NCBI GenBank assembly: GCA_026625625.1
Contig: CP113055.1
Location: 2,482,501-2,546,500 of the forward strand
Direction of reading: 5' to 3'
From: Blastomonas sp. SL216
GTDB lineage: Bacteria; Pseudomonadota; Alphaproteobacteria; Sphingomonadales; Sphingomonadaceae
Length of the DNA stretch: 64,000 nucleotides
A model generated the notes under the pieces. It did not search any database and had not been told where the DNA came from. It saw only the letters and a program-made list of their open reading frames with translations. The stretch's first letter is position 1; each line of letters opens with the position of its first letter. The translations under genes were made by a program, and so were the position numbers. Positions 54,013 to 63,513 of the stretch are shown in pieces.

Positions 54013-55422
54013 TCAGCTGGAGAGATAGACGTACCAGGCGATCAGCAGCACGACCCGCGGGGCGAAAGATGATCCGGTCAGCGCGGCGAGCACTATGGCG
54101 GCTATCGAAGCAGCTCCGCCGGTCGTCACCGCCAGCGCCAGCGGCTCGCCCGATCCGCGCGCGACCGCAGCGGGCAGCGCCAGCAGCAGCGCCCAGCCGG
54201 TTCCCGCCACCACAAAGGCCGCGCGCCGCATCATCGGCGACAGGGCGGTGGTCGCAGCCAGCTTGAGCAGCCCGCGTGCCTCGCTGCGCCCGGCATGCGC
54301 GCACAGCCCGAAGATCAGCAGCAGCAGCGCCGCCGGGCTGCCCATATGGCGATAATCCCCGCCCAGCCCCATCAGCGCCACCGCAGCGGCGAGCAGCAGG
54401 AACAGGCGTCCTGCTCCGACCAGGCGGAATTCGGCGCGCACCAGCCCCAGCGCGGGCGATCCGGCCAGCCGGGCAGCGGGCGCATCGACGCGCGCCGCCG
54501 GAGGTGGCCCTGCGGACAGCAGCCTGGCGATCCGGCCCTGACCGGCCTTGCGCCTGCCGACGCGATGCGGGCGATATATCAGCCCCGCGATCAGCACCAT
54601 CGCCACCGCAATCCCGATCCAGGCCAGCCGCGCGGCGATATAGCCCGGCGCGTGCAGCCCGGCGCGCACGTCCAGGTCGATGCGGCCGGGCTTCAGGGTG
54701 GCCGGGTCGACTCCGCCGATCTGGACGTTCATCTCGCCTGCCGGCTCGGGACCTGCCAGCGGGCGGACAAAGCCGGGATGGTCGAACAGGTTGGAGGTGA
54801 AGGACGAAGGCTGGTTCGCCCCCACAAGCGGCATCACGATCGATGCCATCCACAGGAAGAAATAGGCGAGATCGCCCAGCGCCCCGCGCAGCCATGGCAG
54901 CGCATCGAACAGGATGCGCAGAGCCGCAAGCATGATCAGCGGCGGGGTGGCGATCAGCCAGAGCGGATAGGCGATCTGCCACAAGCTGTACGGCCCGCTC
55001 ACCATCAGCCAGCCGAGGAACCAGCCCGCCAGCGTCAGCGTGCCCAGCGTGCCGAGCAGCACCGCAGCATCGGCGGCGAACCGCCCGAACAGCATCGCAA
55101 CGCGCGGCGCGGCGGTCACCTCCTCCACCTGCCAGGGCTGGCGGCGGTTGGTGTTGGCGCGCAAATAGATATACCCCACCGGCAGCAGCAGCGTCGTCAC
55201 CACGATGCCCAACCACACACCAAGCATCGCCGAGGTCAGCACCGGCAGCTGATCCTGGACCGCGATCACGACGCCTTGGCCGCTCTCGTCCGAAATCATG
55301 AAGCGCGCGCCCACCGGGGCGATCAGCAGCAGCAGCCACAGCCCCCAGCTGCGCCGGTAGCGCAGCAGGCTGGTGTCGAGCGACGAGCGCAGCACCTCGC
55401 CGGGCCGGGCCGCGATGCTCAT
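54013..55422 (-). CDS. ABC-type transporter permease-like membrane protein
   Basis: 469 aa, about 11 hydrophobic helices (e.g. SAMLGVWLGIVVTTLLLPVGYIYL, VAMVLIAGLIYRP and several after residue 300), with a soluble loop in the middle (EPAGEMNVQIGGVDPATLKPGRIDLDVRAG) that is probably periplasmic. Not a standard ABC-2 permease, but overlapping (ATGA) and cotranscribed with an ATPase gene. Role unknown; export or a membrane-stress function is plausible. A 506-codon open frame shifted against it is a high-GC shadow. Confidence 0.65.
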   Translation of the reverse strand: MSIAARPGEVLRSSLDTSLLRYRRSWGLWLLLLIAPVGARFMISDESGQGVVIAVQDQLPVLTSAMLGVWLGIVVTTLLLPVGYIYLRANTNRRQPWQVEEVTAAPRVAMLFGRFAADAAVLLGTLGTLTLAGWFLGWLMVSGPYSLWQIAYPLWLIATPPLIMLAALRILFDALPWLRGALGDLAYFFLWMASIVMPLVGANQPSSFTSNLFDHPGFVRPLAGPEPAGEMNVQIGGVDPATLKPGRIDLDVRAGLHAPGYIAARLAWIGIAVAMVLIAGLIYRPHRVGRRKAGQGRIARLLSAGPPPAARVDAPAARLAGSPALGLVRAEFRLVGAGRLFLLLAAAVALMGLGGDYRHMGSPAALLLLIFGLCAHAGRSEARGLLKLAATTALSPMMRRAAFVVAGTGWALLLALPAAVARGSGEPLALAVTTGGAASIAAIVLAALTGSSFAPRVVLLIAWYVYLSS

Positions 55423-56057
55423 GCGGGCCGCACCTGGCCCTGATCGACGCGCAGCACCTGCACCGCATGCGGGGCGAGCGCGTCGGCAAGATGCGTGGTC
55501 ATCACCACCACCGCCTCGCGCGCGCGCTCGACGATCAACTCGCTCAGCCGCGCTGCGGTCTCGCCATCCAGCTCGGCCGTGGGCTCATCCAGCGCCAGCA
55601 GCCGGGGCGCGCCTAGCATCGCCTGCGCGAACACCAGCCGGCGTCGCATGCCGCCGGAAAAGGTGGCGATGCGGTTGTTGATATCGGCATGCAGCCCGAT
55701 CCGGTCGGTGATCGCGCCGAACTGCGCATCGGCCTCGGCATGTTGCAGCCCCTTCAGCGCCGCCATGTGCAGCGCAAACTCGCGCGCAGTCAGATCCTCG
55801 GGCAGATCAACGGCTTGCGGCGCATAGCCCAGGCTCGCCCGCAACGCCCTGCGCGCGCCGGGCAGCGCCGATCCATCCCACGCAATCTCGCCACCATTGG
55901 GCTTCTCCGCCGTCGCCAGCAGCCGCAACAAGGTCGACTTCCCCGCCCCGCTCGGCCCGACCAGCAGCGTAAGGCCCGTGGGAAAGGTGGCGGTCACCCC
56001 GTCAAGCACCCGCTTGCGGCCATAGGATCGGGAGATGTTGTTCAGTGTCAGCATCAT
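55419..56057 (-). CDS. ABC transporter ATP-binding protein
   Basis: 212 aa. Walker A GPSGAGKST near 34-42, Q-loop in GYAPQAVDLPEDLTARE, signature ATFSGGMRRRLVFAQAM, Walker B LLALDEPTAELDG and the switch His in VMTTHLADAL. Works with the following permease. Two ATGs in tandem (56057, 56054). A 20-bp inverted repeat ends two bases before the first one, so the message is nearly leaderless or initiation is blocked when that repeat is bound. Confidence 0.9.
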   Translation of the reverse strand: MMLTLNNISRSYGRKRVLDGVTATFPTGLTLLVGPSGAGKSTLLRLLATAEKPNGGEIAWDGSALPGARRALRASLGYAPQAVDLPEDLTAREFALHMAALKGLQHAEADAQFGAITDRIGLHADINNRIATFSGGMRRRLVFAQAMLGAPRLLALDEPTAELDGETAARLSELIVERAREAVVVMTTHLADALAPHAVQVLRVDQGQVRPA

Positions 56058-56059
56058 GC

Positions 56060-56079
56060 TGTATTATTACGGCAATACA
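56060..56079. promoter_or_regulatory. Inverted repeat at the start of the ABC operon
   Basis: TGTATT-N8-AATACA, 6-bp arms. On the ABC strand it includes TAATAAT as a possible -10 and ends two bases before the ATG. Operators of this shape are used by GntR/YtrA-type repressors of ABC operons; no such gene is nearby. Confidence 0.5.
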
Positions 56080-56138
56080 CATCGCGCAAGCGGATTTCGC
56101 TGGCCTTGGCGCGCCGACCATCCTAATCTCACCCCCAT

Positions 56139-58174
<2,036 letters not shown>

Positions 58175-58301
58175 GGGGGGCCGGGCATTTGAGAGGCGAG
58201 CCATGATTACCGAAACGGCCAAGCACGCCGCAAGGAGCAGCTCGCCCTTCACCGCCCACCGCCTGAATTGCGCCCGAACACCATCAGAACCAAGGCCCGA
58301 C

Positions 58302-58649
58302 ATGTCCCGTACCCCGCTCACCCTCGCCCTGCTCACACTCCCCCTTGCTGCCTGCGCGCAGGACGCGCCGCCGCCGCCCTCAGAGCAGGAGGCTCCCGTC
58401 ATCACAGGCGGCTGGAGCAAGGCCACACTCACGCCCGAGATCGAGGCAGTTGCGGTCTGGGCGTTCAATGCCATGGATGTGCCCGGCGCAGAGCTCGCCG
58501 AGATCGAGGCTATCAGCCAGCAGGTCGTGGCGGGGATGAACTATCGCATGGATCTCGTGTTCACGGACGGCAGCCGCTGGCGGGTGCAGGTGTATCAGAA
58601 CCTGTCGGGTGAGCGCAGCCTGACCAGCGCGGAGCAGATCAAGGGCTGA
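58302..58649 (+). CDS. Cystatin-like exported lipoprotein
   Basis: 115 aa. Signal peptide with lipobox (LALLTLPLAAC, Cys ~17), a Pro-rich linker, then one ~75-residue domain. IEAVAVWAFNAM is followed by the motif QQVVAG (Q-x-V-x-G, the cystatin hairpin) in AISQQVVAGMNYRMDLVFTDGSRWRVQVYQNLSG. The pattern matches the cystatin fold, so a cysteine-protease inhibitor in the periplasm or outer membrane is possible, though many bacterial members are untested. An in-frame ATG at 58203 has a good ribosome site but would bury the signal peptide. Confidence 0.65.
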   Translation: MSRTPLTLALLTLPLAACAQDAPPPPSEQEAPVITGGWSKATLTPEIEAVAVWAFNAMDVPGAELAEIEAISQQVVAGMNYRMDLVFTDGSRWRVQVYQNLSGERSLTSAEQIKG

Positions 58650-58672
58650 AGGCCCCCAAGCGGAGACAGGAT

Positions 58673-59032
58673 ATGAGCGGCCCGGCCTTCCCCGAAGACC
58701 CCAGCTATCGCGTCGTGCTGACCGGTCTGAATACCGGACCGACGCCCGATACCGGCACGCTGCTGCTGCAACTGCCCGATCAGGGCGCGTTGCCGATGCT
58801 GCAGGTCTATGATGGCACCGCGTCGTACATCAAGCTGGTGCGGCGCTGGCGGCGCGGGGCCCGGCCGATCGAGCATCAGACGGTCTGGCTGGATATCGAT
58901 GTCGGCCATGGCCCGTTCGAGGTGGTGGAGCCGCGCCCGCGCGAGGACATTCTGGCCGATATCCGCGCCTTTCTGGGCGATGATCCGCGCGCCGATGCGC
59001 TGATCGCCTGCCTGCCCAAGCTGCCCTGGTAG
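58673..59032 (+). CDS. Hypothetical protein
   Basis: 119 aa, soluble, not recognised. It opens MSGPAFPEDPSYRVVLTGLNTG and shows alternating strands (TGTLLLQLPDQGALPMLQVYDG; TVWLDIDVGHGPFEVV) and a C-terminal helix (REDILADIRAFLGDD). GGAGACAGGAT is before the ATG. 23 bp after the cystatin-like gene, so possibly cotranscribed. Confidence 0.55.
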   Translation: MSGPAFPEDPSYRVVLTGLNTGPTPDTGTLLLQLPDQGALPMLQVYDGTASYIKLVRRWRRGARPIEHQTVWLDIDVGHGPFEVVEPRPREDILADIRAFLGDDPRADALIACLPKLPW

Positions 59033-59062
59033 CGCGAGCGCTGGAGCCGGCAGAGTGCAGCC

Positions 59063-59587
59063 TCAGACCATCTTGTCCCAAAGGATCGCGCCCCACACCA
59101 GCATGGTCATCGCACCACCCGCGAAGGTGGCGATCACCGAATGGCGCAGATAATGCGCCTGTGAGTCGATCGAATGGATGAAGGCGGCGAACAGGCGGCG
59201 TTGCAGCTTGAGCACGCTATCGGGATCGGGCCCGGAGATCAGCCCTTCCTCCAGCCCTTCGGTTTCGAACTCCTCGCCCAGCAGCAGCGCGCGCAGGCAC
59301 AATATGCTCGACCAGACCAGCGGCAGCAGACCGACCAGGCTGAGCAATGTCAGCAACGGCTGGGTCGGCGCATCGAGGCTGAGCGGCGCGCCGGGGCTCG
59401 CGGAAATGGGATGCGTGCCGATGGTGGTCATCAGCGCGTTGAACGCCAGCAGCCCGCCGAGACGGATCGACAGGTCCAGATCGCGATTCTCCAGATATTC
59501 GAGCGTGGCGATGAAGCCCGGGTCGGGACAATCGCCCAGCATCGCCTGAAACGCGCGGAGACGGGATCGGAAGAACGGTCGCACCAT
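59063..59587 (-). CDS. Hypothetical membrane protein
   Basis: 174 aa, three hydrophobic helices (about 42-58, 77-102 and 150-170). The N terminus RPFFRSRLRAFQAMLGDCPDP is basic. It has similarity of pattern to small membrane proteins annotated only as hypothetical. No partner identified; convergent with the preceding gene. Confidence 0.55.
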   Translation of the reverse strand: MVRPFFRSRLRAFQAMLGDCPDPGFIATLEYLENRDLDLSIRLGGLLAFNALMTTIGTHPISASPGAPLSLDAPTQPLLTLLSLVGLLPLVWSSILCLRALLLGEEFETEGLEEGLISGPDPDSVLKLQRRLFAAFIHSIDSQAHYLRHSVIATFAGGAMTMLVWGAILWDKMV

Positions 59588-59766
59588 GGCCTTTAGCTAA
59601 CGTCATTCGCGGCCACGCGCCAGACGGCAGATTGCGCCCAAGGGCGCGCCATCGAATTGATCCACTCCGGATCAAACTGCCCGGATCGGGCTGCACGCGG
59701 GGCGGTGGACGCATTATGCTTGCCCGCAGCAGCGAGCCGCTGCCACACGCCTGCGGAGGCCAAGCC

Positions 59767-60204
59767 ATGCTCCATGCCAGACTGGCCCTGATGCGCGCGA
59801 TGCTGGCGGCCGCAATCATCGCCTTGCCCGCCGACCTTGCGGCCGGCTCTGCGGCGACGGGCCCGGGGGACAAGGCCATGCCGATGGACTTTTCGCATGT
59901 CACCAGCCGCGAGAAAGCAGCGGCGCTGGCCAGGCGCGGCGAACTGGTGAAGATCCGGCTGCTGCCCAAACGCTTTGGCGGACCGGATGCACCGGAAAAC
60001 ACGAGCTATGTCCCCGCCGGCACGGAAGTGGCGCTCGATTTTGCGCATGATCGGATCAGCGGGCTGGTCGAGCTCAAGGCCATCGACCGGATGACCATCA
60101 AGCCCGAATATCGCGGCAAGAGCAAAGTCCCTGTGGCGATCACCTATATCTGTCACGGTGCGGGGGACAAGCCGCCGATCACGATCACGGTCAACATCTG
60201 GTAA
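59767..60204 (+). CDS. Hypothetical exported protein
   Basis: 145 aa. Signal peptide (LALMRAMLAAAIIALPADLAAG). The mature part is beta-rich: LVKIRLLPKRFGGPDAPENTSYVPAGTEVALDFAHDRISGLVELKAIDRM, then VPVAITYICHGAG and PPITITVNIW. Start at 59767; ATG 59791 also keeps the signal. No family recognised. Confidence 0.5.
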   Translation: MLHARLALMRAMLAAAIIALPADLAAGSAATGPGDKAMPMDFSHVTSREKAAALARRGELVKIRLLPKRFGGPDAPENTSYVPAGTEVALDFAHDRISGLVELKAIDRMTIKPEYRGKSKVPVAITYICHGAGDKPPITITVNIW

Positions 60205-60224
60205 GGGCCTGGCGAGGCGCGGGA

Positions 60225-60590
60225 TCACCCCCCGCCGCGCGGCACCTTGCGCCTGCGGCTGGCGAGCAGGATGTCGCTCATCTCGTCAATGAGGACGCGG
60301 CCCTTGATGCCATCTTCGGTCTTGTCTTCCGGGTCGGCCTCGAAATGCGCGCGCATCTGCTGCGACATGCTGACAAGCTGGGCATATGTCTGTTGGCCGA
60401 GTTGGTGGCGGATCGTCTTCAAGCCTTCGTTGAGCTGAAAGAACGTGATGTCGATGCTTTCCTCATACGCCCATGACATTCCCGACTTGAATTCTGGCGC
60501 ATATAGCATCATCCAACCCAGAAGATCATAAATGGAATCCAGGTCCTTGGGGAAATAGGGAGGTTTGCTGGGATCCTCTATTTTCGGCAT
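60225..60590 (-). CDS. Putative immunity protein for the adjacent toxin
   Basis: 121 aa, soluble, mostly helical, acidic centre (HFEADPEDKTEDG) and a basic tail. It opens MPKIEDPSKPPYFPKDLDSIYDLLGWMMLYAPEF. No family is recognised. The assignment rests on position: the ATG is one base after the stop of the toxin-like gene, on the same strand, small and lower in GC, as immunity genes usually are. A ribosome site AGGAAAG lies before the ATG. Confidence 0.5.
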   Translation of the reverse strand: MPKIEDPSKPPYFPKDLDSIYDLLGWMMLYAPEFKSGMSWAYEESIDITFFQLNEGLKTIRHQLGQQTYAQLVSMSQQMRAHFEADPEDKTEDGIKGRVLIDEMSDILLASRRRKVPRGGG

Positions 60591-60591
60591 C

Positions 60592-61641
60592 TTACTTTCC
60601 TGGCTTCTTGATGACGTAGGTACTGCCTCGTCCAAGCTGGGTAGGGCGCACGATCACCACAGAGTCGGCTCCAAAATCAGCGCCGAAAAACCCTCGAATC
60701 TGAGGCTTCGACGGCAACTTGCGTTCAGTGGTCATATCATAGGCCATTCTGCCAACCCTCGCATCAGGGATGCGATATGTTCGATCCGTTCCGGACGTAT
60801 CATATTCGCGACCCGACACTCGCACCTGCCTGCCAACGCCATGTTGAATACCATAGCGATCAAACAGCATCCTCATTTCAGCCTTGACGGAGCGATCAAT
60901 GAAATTGCCTATCGCTTCGTCGGGCGAAAGGCGCGGTCGCAAGTGCCCGGCACCAAACAGCTTAACGCCTTTCTCATAGGCTCGGTCAGTACTCGCCTGC
61001 ATTTGCCGCAAGACCTCGACCTGCAGCGGCCCCATATCCCCCAGCTTGTTGTAACGCACCGCCGCGCGGTGCATCCTGAGGGTCTTGATCTCGTTGATCT
61101 GCCCCTCCAACGTGGTCGCAGGGCCGAGGCTCGAGTAGCGAAAATCGGGGTCCACCTGTCTGATCTGCGCGATCAGGCTCTTCACTTCGGCACCCGCGAG
61201 CTCCGTCGTCAGGCGGCGCGAGGGGCCAGTGATATCAAGCGCATTGTCGGCCAGCGCGATGATCGCCCCGCCCGGAGCATTGCGCAGACCCGGGAAGGTC
61301 TGCTCGAGCGTCATCGGGTCGTAGCTGGGCCGACGCTGGTTGCCGCCGATCCGGGCGCGCGGATTGGGCTTGTAATTGGCCAGCGTCAGCCGTGGTTGCG
61401 TCGCCGCCGGCCTGTCGGCAGGTGCAGAACCCTCGCGCGGGGATCGGCGCGCCGTGCCTGACCGCTGCCCGCCTGGAGCAAAGGTGAACTGCCCGTTTTC
61501 GGGATCGTGATAGGGGTTGAACTTGCGCTCCATGCGCCGCGTCGGTGCGACGAGACCGGAGCGCCTGCCGGTCCTCAGATAGGCTTCGAACGCCTGGCTG
61601 TACGGGGACTTATGGCTGATCGCATGGGGGTTTCCAGACAT
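60592..61641 (-). CDS. Putative polymorphic toxin with C-terminal nuclease-like domain
   Basis: 349 aa. Residues ~40-57 read KFNPYHDPENGQFTFAPGG, a short motif seen near N termini of many secreted or phage-associated toxins. A low-complexity Arg/Gly/Pro stretch (58-100) follows, then a helical domain (~125-260; TLEGQINEIKTLRMHRAAVRY...). The C-terminal ~75 residues include TYRIPDARVG...YDMTTERK: P292-D293 and E306-x-K308 fit a PD-(D/E)xK nuclease pattern, followed by RGFFGADF and VVIVRPTQLG. There is no signal peptide, so delivery by a contact-dependent system is implied but not encoded here. GGGAGC precedes the ATG. Confidence 0.55.
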   Translation of the reverse strand: MSGNPHAISHKSPYSQAFEAYLRTGRRSGLVAPTRRMERKFNPYHDPENGQFTFAPGGQRSGTARRSPREGSAPADRPAATQPRLTLANYKPNPRARIGGNQRRPSYDPMTLEQTFPGLRNAPGGAIIALADNALDITGPSRRLTTELAGAEVKSLIAQIRQVDPDFRYSSLGPATTLEGQINEIKTLRMHRAAVRYNKLGDMGPLQVEVLRQMQASTDRAYEKGVKLFGAGHLRPRLSPDEAIGNFIDRSVKAEMRMLFDRYGIQHGVGRQVRVSGREYDTSGTDRTYRIPDARVGRMAYDMTTERKLPSKPQIRGFFGADFGADSVVIVRPTQLGRGSTYVIKKPGK

Positions 61642-61714
61642 GGAATGCTCCCTTTGACCCGAGGGGAACAATCCAGGAACAAATCCAACATTTCAACAAG
61701 TTTTACCGATATGG

Positions 61715-62980
61715 TTATTTTGTATAAGAACAACCAACCATTTCTTCGCCAAGATGCTGGGGTGGCTCGGCATCCGGCACCCTATCCTGCCGACGCAGCA
61801 CAGCTATGCTCCAGCCGATCAGGATCAGCAGCAGCGGGGCCATCAGCGACACGGGTTGATCGTCGACGCGAACCGCGCTGCCATCGCGCAGATAGGACGC
61901 GGCAAGGCCATAGCCGGTCGCCGCCCAGCATAAGGCCAGCAGGGCGGCCTGTTCCCATGCGCGGGTGCGCGCCAGCAGGTCAGGCAGGATGAAGGCAATC
62001 GCCAGACCCAGCAGGCACAGGTCATAGTCATAGGCATAAGGGCTGACGAAGAGGCTGGCGGCGCAGGCGAAAGCCGCGAGGCGATGCGGCGACAGCCGGT
62101 TGCGCCAGGCGAGCAGCAGCAGGCTGATCGCAGCGCACGCACCGAGCGCCTGTCCCACGAGCGCGGCTCCAGCGGGCAGGCCGAGGCTGAGCGCAAAGGC
62201 ATAAAGCGAGGTCATGCGGAACATCGGATAGCGGCCCTCTGCCAGGAACACGCCGGACTCGCCCACGCCGTCGGCAAACGCCGTCCAGATCGCCGGGCCG
62301 AAGACCAATGTCGGCACGATCAGCGCTGTCGCCACCACCGCGGCGGCAACCATCATCACCCGCCCGCGCCGCTCGGCCAGGGTGAGCAGCGCGATACCTG
62401 CGGCAAGGTGCGGCTTGATCACCATCAGCCCCAGCGGCAGGCCCGCGCCGGGCTTGCGCGCCAGAAACGCAGTGAGGAACCAGCCGGTCAGCGCGCCGGT
62501 GAGAAATCCGTTCTGTCCGGTCATCACGCCCAGCGCCAGCACGGGCGCCATCGCCAGCAGCACGCCGGGCAGATGATCGCCCGCAATCCGACGCAGCATC
62601 AGCACAAAGCCCGTCAGCGTCAGCCCGGTAAACAGCGCATAGCCCAGCCCCAGCGGCAGCGCGGCCAGCCCCGCGACGAACAGGGTGAAGGGTGGCGGAT
62701 AGGTCCAGGGCATGAACGCCGTGGTGCCCGTCATCCGCTGCTGCGCGGCCTCCATCGTCGCCATGCGATAGGCGTCACCCGCATGGCCTTCCAGCGCCAG
62801 GCTGCCTGCGACATGAAAGGCATGGAAATCGACGAACACGCCGCCGCCGCTCTGGCTGGCGCGGTGATAGGAGATCGCCGCCAGGGTCAGCAGCATGGCC
62901 AGCGCGGTCAGCACGGCCCTGGTCACCACAGGGCTGGTGGCGAAAATGCAGGGCAGGCGCTGGAACATGCGCGCAAACAT
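61715..62980 (-). CDS. DUF2029 (GT87-type) polytopic membrane protein, paralogue B
   Basis: 421 aa, about 10 helices. Shares long identical blocks with paralogue A at 50672: FHAFHVAGSLALEG (A has DAFHVAG-LALEG), FMPWTYPPPFTLFVA, TGQNGFLTG, LPLGLMVIKPHLA and FRMTSLYA. Same probable glycosyltransferase role. The start may be 62980 or 62968. The C-terminal tail is unrelated to that of A. Follows the toxin gene by 73 bp on the same strand. Confidence 0.8.
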   Translation of the reverse strand: MFARMFQRLPCIFATSPVVTRAVLTALAMLLTLAAISYHRASQSGGGVFVDFHAFHVAGSLALEGHAGDAYRMATMEAAQQRMTGTTAFMPWTYPPPFTLFVAGLAALPLGLGYALFTGLTLTGFVLMLRRIAGDHLPGVLLAMAPVLALGVMTGQNGFLTGALTGWFLTAFLARKPGAGLPLGLMVIKPHLAAGIALLTLAERRGRVMMVAAAVVATALIVPTLVFGPAIWTAFADGVGESGVFLAEGRYPMFRMTSLYAFALSLGLPAGAALVGQALGACAAISLLLLAWRNRLSPHRLAAFACAASLFVSPYAYDYDLCLLGLAIAFILPDLLARTRAWEQAALLALCWAATGYGLAASYLRDGSAVRVDDQPVSLMAPLLLILIGWSIAVLRRQDRVPDAEPPQHLGEEMVGCSYTK

Positions 62981-63061
62981 GCCGCATCCGCGCTGCGATT
63001 TGGTTAACGCAAGCCTAGCGGATGCAAGCGGCTACTGCCCGCCTTGCAGACAACACGCGCC

Positions 63062-63499
63062 TTACAGATAATATTTGATCTTCACCCGCTGGCTGGTGCC
63101 GCTGCCCTGCGCGACGAACACCACCTGCGAAAAGCGCGGCGGGCCGAAGCTGAAGCTGGGGTTGCGCGAAAAGCCGATGCCTTCCTTGGGAATGCCGGCA
63201 AAAGTATCGAGCTTGTTGTTGCCGTTTTCGTCATGGACGATGGCGAGCGCATATTGCCCGGCGGGCAGGTTGTCGAACCGCGCCATGCCGTCCTTGGCGC
63301 GTGCGGTCAGGCGATAGGCACTCTTGTCCTTGTCGCAATCGGGAAAGCTCTTTTCATTGGCGGTCAGGCACAGCTGCAACAGGCCCTTGGTCGAACGCAA
63401 CTGGTCGACCGTGATCTCCACATTGCTCAGCGGCGCGGCACCCGGCAACAGGCTGAGCGCCATGAAACCGATTGCGCAGGTCGAGAAAAGCTTACCCAT
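63062..63499 (-). CDS. DUF2141 exported protein
   Basis: 145 aa. Signal peptide ~1-24 (LFSTCAIGFMALSLLPGAAP). Then ITVDQLRSTKGLLQLCLTAN, FDNLPAGQYALAIVHDENGNNKLDTFAGIPKEGIGFSRNP, the DUF2141 hallmark (DENGNxKLDTNFxGIPxEGxGFS). Function unknown. In several alphaproteobacteria it lies beside a fatty-acid-hydroxylase-like gene, as here. ATG 63499 follows GGAGATGGGG. Confidence 0.85.
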   Translation of the reverse strand: MGKLFSTCAIGFMALSLLPGAAPLSNVEITVDQLRSTKGLLQLCLTANEKSFPDCDKDKSAYRLTARAKDGMARFDNLPAGQYALAIVHDENGNNKLDTFAGIPKEGIGFSRNPSFSFGPPRFSQVVFVAQGSGTSQRVKIKYYL

Positions 63500-63513
63500 T
63501 CCCCATCTCCGGA

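Noticed and set aside
53969-55489. 506-codon minus-strand frame overlapping the ABC permease gene
   Set aside because: It is shifted relative to the membrane protein and consists of Arg/Ala/Gly-rich sequence without helices; the 469-aa frame has clear membrane segments.
60565-61461. 298-codon plus-strand frame opposite the toxin-like gene
   Set aside because: No ribosome site, no recognisable motif, and the minus-strand gene has both a ribosome site and a coupled partner.
60592-61641. Prophage remnant, based on the FNPYHDPENG motif
   Set aside because: No other phage gene, integrase or att-like repeat is visible, and the tRNA in the window is 25 kb away; a toxin cargo reading fits better.
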